28,960 nt of DNA from Candidatus Hydrogenedens terephthalaticus JGI OTU-1 (GTDB taxonomy: Bacteria; Hydrogenedentota; Hydrogenedentia; Hydrogenedentales; Hydrogenedentaceae). This document shows positions 6,942 to 14,600 of the stretch, one piece after another; the stretch's first letter is position 1; every line of letters starts with the position of its first letter. A program made the translations under genes and the position numbers. The notes under the pieces were generated by a model, which saw only the letters and a list, made by a program, of their open reading frames with translations, was not told where the DNA came from and made no database searches. The DNA lies in the NCBI GenBank assembly GCA_000493945.1, contig AWNW01000012.1, positions 20,913 to 49,872 on the forward strand, written 5' to 3'.

Positions 6942-9900
6942 ATGTTTAACAACAGGCTGGACTCAATTTTAACAGTGCTGGTGGTAGTGGCTATTTTTGC
7001 CGTGGCTGTGCCAGCACAAGCAGTTGTCTATGTGGACAAGATGGCACCGCGACCGGGTGGTGTCGAAGACGGTTTAACCTGGGCGACAGCATTTGACACG
7101 ATTCAAGAAGGTATTGACCTTGCTGCGGCACTTGGTAATGAACAAGTTTGGGTTGCAGGAGGACCCAATGGTGGAGGTTATGTGTATGACGAAGACAGAC
7201 CTATTCCATGGGGGAGTGTCCCAGTTTTAGGGTCATTAATTCTTGAAGATGGCGTTTATCTCTATGGTGGTTTTGAAGGCTACTGGGGTATTCAGGAAAC
7301 TTCAATAAACCAAAGAAATCCTCGTCGGGCTGTTACTATCATTGATGGTTCTCGTTCTCGTGGTGGTGCTGCTGCTTACCATGTGATAGTTGTAGGAAAA
7401 CAATTTGACCCCGCACTTGATATACTTATTGATGGTTTCCAGATTACGGGTGGTAATGCAGCGGGTGTTGCGGGAGACTATCATACCTGGCGTGGCGGTG
7501 GATTATATAACTGGGCAGGACAGGTAAAGGTTGCCAACTGCACCTTCATCGGCAACATTGCAGGAGTATCCGGTGGGGCTATAGCCAATGAACAGAACGG
7601 TTCTATCGTTCCCCAACTTACCATTGAAAACTGTGTGTTTTATCAAAACACGGCTCAGCGACAAGCAGATTCTTTTGGCAACCCGATTCGTGGTGGTGGT
7701 GCTATCTTTTCTAACCAGGCAGGTGTTATTACCATTGCATTCTCGACATTTGTAGAGAATACAGTGAATACCACCGGTGGATTGTATGGTTTACAAAGCG
7801 GTGGATTTTTTGGATATAACACAACCAACGCAACGCAAATCAACAGTTGTATCTTCTGGAATAATACTCCTGCATTAGGAAATTGCATTCAGGTGTTATG
7901 TGGTGTCCTTCCGCCTCCGGGCTGTGGAGTGCCTACTTTAATTAATACGAATGCGCTTCAAAATCAAGACCCGTTATTTGCTACGGCTCCTCCGGAGTTC
8001 GAATTGCAATCTATCTCGCCATTTGTCAATGCAGGGACAACACCGTATCCGTTGACAACTGACATACGGATGGTCCCTCGTCCTCAAAATGCGACTAACG
8101 ACCGCGGTGCTTACGAAACCGTGACACAGCCTATGACGGCAGTATGTCGGAATGACCAGTCGGTATCGTTGGATGACACGGGGCATGCGAGCCTACCCGC
8201 TGTGAACTTAGCAGATTTAGTAAATAGCGTTGTTCCGGGCGGATTATGGCGTGTTTTGGTGGGTGGTTCGCACACGGTTAATTTCAATTGCAGTATGTAT
8301 CCATCTACATCTATTACGGTTCGGTTGATTGAAAATTCGGGTCGTTGGGCAGAATGCAATGCAACCGTAACGGTAAATGACCCGATATCACCTGTGGCGG
8401 TATGCAAGGACATAACTGTATATCTGAACAGTGCGGGCACATACACTTTAAGTGCTAATGAAATTAATAATGGTTCATCAGATAATTGTTCTGTTATCCT
8501 GTCTATTCCGCCAACATCATTTACCTGTGCCAATGCGGGTCAAACCATACCGGTTACGCTTACAGTAACCGACCCGGCAGGAAATAGTGACCAGTGTGTT
8601 GCTAATGTGACCGTGCAGGATAATATACCTCCGACGGTAATTACCAAAATGATTACAGTCCAATTAGATGGAACAGGGAATGCATCCATTGTTCCAGGTG
8701 ATGTAAATAATGGCAGTTTTGATAACTGTGGTATTGCCAATTTATCACTAAATAAGAGCACCTTTAACTGTCTGGATGTGCCTTCATCGATAGTATTTCT
8801 CACGGCTACGGATGTGAATGGAAATGTCAATTCAATGCCCGCCTTAGTCATAGTACAGGATTCCATAGCTCCTACGGTGGTAACAAAGGATATTACCGTG
8901 CAGTTGGATAACTCCGGACAGGTAACGATACTTCCGGATGATATAGAGAACGGTAGTTCCGATAACTGCGGTATTGCCAGTATGGAGGTTGTTCCGTCAA
9001 CACTTACCTGTGCTGATTTAGGCACTGCTGTGGTTGATTTGGTTGTTCACGATGTGAATGGGAATACTGGAACAGCGCCAGCAACCATAACGGTGCAGGA
9101 TAATATTGATCCAACGGTAATTACAAAGGATGTGACGCTGTATCTGGATGCTTCCGGTCAGTTAACGGTGCTTCCAGCGGATGTGGATGATGGCAGTTAT
9201 GACAACTGTCCGATAGACCGTATGGAAGTAGACCCGAATACATTTACCTGTGAAGATATTGGTTCGCATGTTGTAACTTTGACGGTGTATGATGAGGCGG
9301 GGAATAGTTCTTCGGATACCGCCACTGTGACGGTTGAAGACAATATGCCTCCGACAGTTGTTACAAAGAACATCACCATAGATTTGGATGCCGATGGCAA
9401 TGCCAGCATTGTCCCAGCCGATGTGGATGATGGCAGTTCCGATAATTGCGGTATTGACTATCTTGCGTTAGATAAATCTTCCTTTACCTGTGCAGACCTG
9501 GGTGCAAATATTGTGACCCTCACGGTTTACGATGTGAATGGCAATTTTAACTCTGCTACAGCAACGGTAACCGTGCGTGATGTAACGGCGCCGATAATAA
9601 CTGTAACCGGGGATGAGGAAGTGTTCCTGAAGATTATGGTAGACTGCTACACCGAGCAAGGTGCGGTATGGACCGATGCGTGCGATGGAACGGGTGCTGC
9701 TGTTATCGGTGGTGATACTCCACCTACCAATTGTCCACTACAGGAAAGTGATTTGGGTGATTATGTGATTACCTACGATTACACGGATAGCAGTGGCAAT
9801 GCTGCCGACCAAAAGACGCGAACAATTCATGTTATCCGCAACTATCCGCCAGAGATTACTCTGTTGGGTGATAATCCGATGATACTTAATTGTAAAGAAC

Positions 9901-11024
9901 TATATGTAGAACCTGGATATATAGCAACGGATGTAGAAGATGGTGATTTGACCGCAGAAGTAGAAATAACGGGTGAACTGAACACGGCTATACCGGGAAC
10001 CTACATTATTTCATACGAAGTAACTGACCATGACCCGGATTATCCGATGACCACAACGGTGTATCGGACCATTGAAGTGGTAGATAACGATTTGCCCGCA
10101 GTTACCTTGGAAGGACCATCTTTATTAGCATGGCAAGCAGGCGAACCGTGGGTAGACCCGGGTTACTCCGCAGAAGATTATTGTTGGGGTGATGTAACGG
10201 CATTAGTTGAGATAGACGGAGTTGTAGATGTGGATACGCCGGGTTCTTATCTGCTGACTTATACACCCAAAGATGGCAGTGGCAATTCCGGTGAGCCTAA
10301 ACAGAGAACCGTATATGTAGGCGACTTGCTACATATCATTGATGAATATCCCGATGTTACGGACACTTATGTTGATTCAAATACCTTTGTATTAACTGTG
10401 AACTTTACTGGTGGTATCTTTATCCCCGGATACGATACTTATATCTGGTATCGGGATTCGGATATCGTAAATAGCGGACCCCTTGAAGTGGGAATGAATA
10501 CACTGGAATTAGTAGTTGATCCAACAGCTCTGGCAAGAGGAATATACGGCTATATGCTCGAGTTGACTGATGTCGAAAAAGTCCATTCCTCTGGAACCAT
10601 GACGGTTCGTATCGCAAGACATATAGCGATTACGCAAGATATTTCCGATGCGGAGGTCATCATTGGCGATAATTACTCCATGACGGTGCTGGCAGTAGGT
10701 GGAGTCGCAGAAAACGGAGTGGGCGAATTGCGGTATCAATGGCAGAAACAAACCGCAGGTAAGGCATGGGAAAATCTAACCGATGTTGGAAATATCTCCG
10801 GTACGAATACCAATACATTGGTGTTCTCCCCGTTTGAAGAAGGAGATGGTGGACAATATCGTTGCGTAATCAGTGATGATTTGACGGATATTGCATACAG
10901 TAATGTCGCAACACTTACCGAAGCCACAGGCATTCCTGTTACGGGTGTATTTAGTCTTGGTGTGATGACGGCTTTGAGTGCTTTGGCAGGTGCATTTACA
11001 CTGCGTCGCCGTCAACGCAAATAG
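6942..11024 (+). CDS. Giant secreted surface protein: beta-helix, HYR-like repeats, DUF5011-like, Ig-like, C-terminal sorting signal
   Basis: 1360 residues. The signal peptide is 1-27, probably cleaved after AVPAQA. Residues 28-395 look like a right-handed parallel beta-helix with a 'choice-of-anchor Q'-like ending (DPLF, SPFVNAG, RGAYE). A divergent repeat (about 397-480) precedes five units of about 80 residues (481-880), each with a conserved DNC...(T/N)C cysteine pair and a TVxD end, as in HYR-like repeats of bacterial adhesins. Three DUF5011-like beta domains follow (about 882-966, 969-1048, 1051-1127), then a beta domain (1128-1225) and an Ig-like domain (1226-1326, GQYRC). The end is IPVTG (1331-1335), a hydrophobic stretch and LRRRQRK, like an LPXTG/PEP-CTERM-type sorting signal. 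No catalytic residues are evident; adhesion or a surface structure is inferred. The ribosome site is AAGGAAAAG. It is paralogous to the next gene. Confidence 0.85.
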   Translation: MFNNRLDSILTVLVVVAIFAVAVPAQAVVYVDKMAPRPGGVEDGLTWATAFDTIQEGIDLAAALGNEQVWVAGGPNGGGYVYDEDRPIPWGSVPVLGSLILEDGVYLYGGFEGYWGIQETSINQRNPRRAVTIIDGSRSRGGAAAYHVIVVGKQFDPALDILIDGFQITGGNAAGVAGDYHTWRGGGLYNWAGQVKVANCTFIGNIAGVSGGAIANEQNGSIVPQLTIENCVFYQNTAQRQADSFGNPIRGGGAIFSNQAGVITIAFSTFVENTVNTTGGLYGLQSGGFFGYNTTNATQINSCIFWNNTPALGNCIQVLCGVLPPPGCGVPTLINTNALQNQDPLFATAPPEFELQSISPFVNAGTTPYPLTTDIRMVPRPQNATNDRGAYETVTQPMTAVCRNDQSVSLDDTGHASLPAVNLADLVNSVVPGGLWRVLVGGSHTVNFNCSMYPSTSITVRLIENSGRWAECNATVTVNDPISPVAVCKDITVYLNSAGTYTLSANEINNGSSDNCSVILSIPPTSFTCANAGQTIPVTLTVTDPAGNSDQCVANVTVQDNIPPTVITKMITVQLDGTGNASIVPGDVNNGSFDNCGIANLSLNKSTFNCLDVPSSIVFLTATDVNGNVNSMPALVIVQDSIAPTVVTKDITVQLDNSGQVTILPDDIENGSSDNCGIASMEVVPSTLTCADLGTAVVDLVVHDVNGNTGTAPATITVQDNIDPTVITKDVTLYLDASGQLTVLPADVDDGSYDNCPIDRMEVDPNTFTCEDIGSHVVTLTVYDEAGNSSSDTATVTVEDNMPPTVVTKNITIDLDADGNASIVPADVDDGSSDNCGIDYLALDKSSFTCADLGANIVTLTVYDVNGNFNSATATVTVRDVTAPIITVTGDEEVFLKIMVDCYTEQGAVWTDACDGTGAAVIGGDTPPTNCPLQESDLGDYVITYDYTDSSGNAADQKTRTIHVIRNYPPEITLLGDNPMILNCKELYVEPGYIATDVEDGDLTAEVEITGELNTAIPGTYIISYEVTDHDPDYPMTTTVYRTIEVVDNDLPAVTLEGPSLLAWQAGEPWVDPGYSAEDYCWGDVTALVEIDGVVDVDTPGSYLLTYTPKDGSGNSGEPKQRTVYVGDLLHIIDEYPDVTDTYVDSNTFVLTVNFTGGIFIPGYDTYIWYRDSDIVNSGPLEVGMNTLELVVDPTALARGIYGYMLELTDVEKVHSSGTMTVRIARHIAITQDISDAEVIIGDNYSMTVLAVGGVAENGVGELRYQWQKQTAGKAWENLTDVGNISGTNTNTLVFSPFEEGDGGQYRCVISDDLTDIAYSNVATLTEATGIPVTGVFSLGVMTALSALAGAFTLRRRQRK
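8382..9581 (+). repeat. Five tandem 240-bp coding repeats (HYR-like units)
   Basis: Five consecutive 80-codon units begin at residues 481, 561, 641, 721 and 801, each ending in a TV(N/Q/E/R)D-type motif and carrying a (S/F/Y)DNC and a later TC/NC cysteine. The unit length is constant even where short internal shifts occur (unit 1 has a 13-residue Cys spacing, the others 14). The paralogue has only two such units (15196-15678), so the array has expanded here or contracted there. Confidence 0.85.
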
Positions 11025-11065
11025 AAAAATATCCTCGAATATAACGAGGTAAGAATTCCATACGC

Positions 11066-11093
11066 GGGGACTTGTCCAGAAAGGCAAGTCCCC
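11066..11093 (+). terminator. Terminator hairpin of the first giant surface-protein gene
   Basis: Perfect nine-base stem GGGGACTTG (11066-11074) and CAAGTCCCC (11085-11093) with a 10-base loop, 41 bases after the stop codon. The following ATTGTTATG is only a weak U tract, so termination may be partial or the hairpin may mainly protect the 3' end. Confidence 0.65.
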
Positions 11094-11127
11094 ATTGTTA
11101 TGACTATTTATAATAGCGATGATTTTT

Positions 11128-11167
11128 AAATCTGTGGAGGCGAAAGATTTTTCGCCTCTACAGATTT
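11128..11167. repeat. Long hairpin repeat, copy 1
   Basis: Arms of 18 bases, AAATCTGTGGAGGCGAAA (11128-11145) and TTTCGCCTCTACAGATTT (11150-11167), pair fully (one G-U) around a four-base loop GATT. A degraded copy lies near 26069-26103. It looks like a dispersed REP- or MITE-like element; it could also act as a secondary terminator. Confidence 0.65.
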
Positions 11168-11182
11168 TGTGCTAAAAAATGA

Positions 11183-11252
11183 ACCACAGAGGACACAGAG
11201 GAAATTTTTAAGAAAATGAAAAAAATATTTAAAAATTTGTTTGACAAATCAT
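11183..11252 (+). repeat. Dispersed intergenic repeat (ACCACAGAGGACACA family), copy 2
   Basis: Begins ACCACAGAGGACACAGAGG, then AAATTTTTAAGAAAATGAAA and TTTGACAAATCATC. It is homologous to 6611-6705 with a shorter middle. Here the TTGACA has no TATAAT at the right distance, so it no longer forms a promoter. Confidence 0.7.
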
Positions 11253-11390
11253 CTGGCAATCGGTTAATTACTCCTACAAATTAATTGCCTAATGAAGAAC
11301 ATTTTTATAGTTATTATTGTTATAAAGTGTAGTTTTAAAGGTAATTTACAAATTTCCCTTACTATAATGAAAAAAAAAATAAATTTAGAC

Positions 11391-11419
11391 TTGACTTTTT
11401 GCATTTTTTAGTGTATAGT
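11391..11419 (+). promoter_or_regulatory. Promoter of the second giant surface-protein gene
   Basis: TTGACT at 11391-11396, a 17-base spacer, and TATAGT at 11414-11419. A second TATAAT at 11419-11424 would leave a 22-base spacer and is less likely. The predicted start is near 11426, leaving a leader of about 240 nt before the GTG start. Confidence 0.7.
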
Positions 11420-11667
11420 ATAATATGATGTCATATTTATAGGTATTAGTATTAAAATATATAACATTAGATGATTGTTAGGCTGCAGAAAATTGAATAC
11501 TAACGAATTGAACAAAAAGAAGGTTAACACTATTTGACTTTGTTCGACAAAAATACATATCATTTTTCAGTGTTGCGATTGAGATGCGATTCTTCGTGTC
11601 TTGATTATGTTTTGGCTTTACATAATGATTTAATAATTTTCAACCTTTAACGAGAAGGGTTCAAACC

Positions 11668-14600
11668 GTGAGTAAAAAATTATTTATCCCAACCTTATGT
11701 GTGCTGGCTGTGTGTTTATTTATGTTTGCGACAATGCCGGCACAGGCACATCCGTATATGTATTACAACGATTCCAATAATGAGTATTGGAGCAGTTTAG
11801 AACAGATGGCGACTCAGATGGATGATATTCTTGATGCCATGCTCGTGTCGTTAGGTTTGTGTCCGCAGTGGTCGCAGGACTGTGCGGGAGCCAACTCCGC
11901 ATTCTGGCGGAGTGTAGCGGGTCAAGACGGACCTGCGTGGGACAATGGCGATAACGGGACAGTGAATCAAGGTACGAGTGCTCCTTGGCCCTTAGTACGG
12001 AAAAATGATAATCCGAAGATATTTGATTCGCGGTATTTTGCTTTTTTAGATGCGGTGTTAGATCCGAGTCGGAATACAAACTTACCGTCCGCAACGCTGA
12101 ATTCAATACGGACGGCATTCCAGAACAATGTTCAAAGGGCATTGCAGTCTGAGATAACGATATATCAAGCCCGGATAACAGCAAGTGTATTAGGTTGTGA
12201 TAATGATATTACACGGGATATTACAACCAATACTACGATGACGATAACGATTAGGGCGCTGACTTTTTGTATAGTATCCTATGATGTGACCTTTGATGTG
12301 CCTTCGTTTTTTACCAGCAGTCGTGGTGGTCCATTAGCAGAAGATGCTGACCCGCGTTTGGATGATGCTTTGGTGAATTTGATAGCGGCGTATATGACCT
12401 TAGGCGACCAGCGTTCAGTAGATTATATTTATTCTTTCATGGGTGAGATGATACGAATAGTGATAAATGAGTTGTTGGATGATATTATTCGGAATATGGT
12501 CAAGGGGCTGAATGACAAAAAATTTGTAGACCAACTAATAGCCGCAGGACCAGAGAATTGGGATTTAACCCCGAATCCAGAGTTATATGCCCCTGAGCCG
12601 GAATCGAAGGCGGTGTGTTATCCGTTTAGAAACACATCCAATGTAGATTTTACGGTGCCGGTTACAGTTGAAGGTGTAGGAACTTTTGATGTTCGAGTTC
12701 GTGTCTCGGATGTGAATGTATGCAATTCGGTTCGTAATTTTGCGAATACGCATGTGGTAGCGTCGGCGTATCAGACGCGAGGTAGTTATTTATCAGTGAA
12801 CAATGGTTCAACGGGTAATTTGAACGCCGATGGGAGGAAGAATTTCTTAACTTATGTGGATACATTTGGTTCATCGAATCAGAATCCGAGTGTGGCGGAG
12901 TGGGCATTGCGAGAGGATATATTCCCGCAGGCATTGACATTAGAAACTCAGCCGGTAGGCCGCACGAGTCCGCCATTGACTTATGGACAGGATAGTTGGA
13001 CATTGAGTGTAGCGGTGGATAATGGAGATGGGACGATATGGACTGTGAATAATCTACCGCCGACGCCTCCGAGGTTTAGTTATCAGTGGTTGTATGGCAC
13101 AGACCCGGGTAATGTGAATACGCCTTGGCCCGGTGGTAATGTGCGGGTGTTGAATATTAACCCTGTGAACTGGATAGGTTCGCGGTTTTTCCGTTGTCGT
13201 GTAGCGGACCCGTATAGTAAGGCGAGCACATATTCGAATACGGTGGAGGTATTAGTGCAGGCACCGCCGATAGTGATAACGCAACAGCCGACGGTGAATC
13301 CGACACCGCCGATTAATGCGTTAAGTCCGTTTTCAATTACATGCAATGCGACGCAGACCGGTGGTACATTGAGTTATCAATGGCAAATAGACCGTGACTT
13401 TGGTGGTCCGTTAGGCTGGGAGAATGTGAGTGATGGCGATAGTAATAATGTATATAATGTGAGTTCCGCCACAGCGAATGATGAAGGTTCATATCGTTGT
13501 GTTATAACCTCAGTAACATTTGGGAACACTACCACAACTGGAACGGTAGGCGTGACGGTGAATGTGCCACAGCCGGTAGTGACAGAACAGCCAGTTGGAG
13601 GTAGCATTGATGTAGGTGACAACTGGGTGTTCCAGTGTAATGGTGATATATCGCCCTCGAGTCCATTGGTCTTCCAGTGGCAAAAGAATAGGGTGAATTT
13701 TGGTCCGGCGATACCGGGTCCGGGTCCGGTGCAATTGCCAATAACAAATGCCCAGCCGTTAGATACAGGTTGGTATCGTTGTAGGATTACATCAACGGTT
13801 TATGGTAGTTTCGTGTTTACAAATGAGGTATATTTAGGTGTTGGTGCGCCCAGTGGAGCGGTGTTCCGTGTTGATAAGATGTCGCCAAATCCGAGTGATG
13901 GTTTGACCTGGGAAACCGCGTTCCATACTATCCAAGAGGGTATTGACGCGGCGGCTGCGGAAGGTGGAGGCGAAGTTTGGGTAGCAGGTGGACCGAATGG
14001 CGGTGGATATGTGTATAATGAGTTACGGACAATACCGTGGGGTTCGCCGGCAGCAGTAGATGGTTCATTGGTGTTAGAAGATAATGTACAGATATATGGT
14101 GGCTTTGAAGGGTATGCTGGTCAGCAGGAGACGATACGGGCACAGCGTGGTGTGCGTCGGTCCGTAACGATAATTGATGGTTCGACTTCAAGAGGTGGTG
14201 CACCGGCGTATCATGTGATAGTGATAGGTAAGGGAACAGAGCCGAATGTAGGAGTGCGAATTGATGGATTTGATATTCGTGGTGGTCGTGCCAGCGGTGT
14301 AGCGGGTGATTATCATACATGGCGTGGTGCAGGAATATACAACTGGGGCAGTGCGCCCGTGATAGCGAATTGCACTTTCTATGACAATATAGCGGCGGTG
14401 TCAGGTGGTGCGATTGCGAACGAGACCAACGGTACCTTTAATGCCGCGGCGCAGATAATTAACTGCGTGTTTTATCAGAACAGTGCAAATCGTCAGGATG
14501 TTGGTAATCCAATGCGTGGCGGTGGTGCAATCTTTAACGATATGGCAGACCCGATAATTAAATTCAGCACCTTTGTGCAAAATACAGTGAATGCAGGCAA

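Larger units (their letters stand above)
11025..11667. other. Intergenic region between the two giant surface-protein genes
   Basis: This 643-base gap holds a terminator hairpin (11066-11093), a long dispersed hairpin repeat (11128-11167), a copy of the ACCACAGAGGACACA repeat plus its adenine-rich tail (11183-11252), a promoter (11391-11419) and a leader of about 240 nt. I found no leader ORF of more than a few codons and no strong hairpin in the second leader. Confidence 0.6.

Noticed and set aside
8540..9025. 161-codon open frame on the minus strand inside the HYR-like repeats
   Set aside because: It lies antisense to a well-supported gene, arises from the repeat's codon pattern, and has no ribosome site or recognisable protein features.
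8382..9581. Regular repeats suggesting a CRISPR-like or satellite array
   Set aside because: The 240-base period is an exact multiple of three, stays in one open frame and encodes a known type of protein repeat.
6942..11024. The beta-helix domain as an active polysaccharide lyase
   Set aside because: The domain shows the fold-type repeats and choice-of-anchor-like ending but no lyase catalytic residues I can identify.
11419..11424. TATAAT as the -10 box of the second giant gene
   Set aside because: It would leave a 22-base spacer to TTGACT; TATAGT five bases upstream gives the ideal 17.
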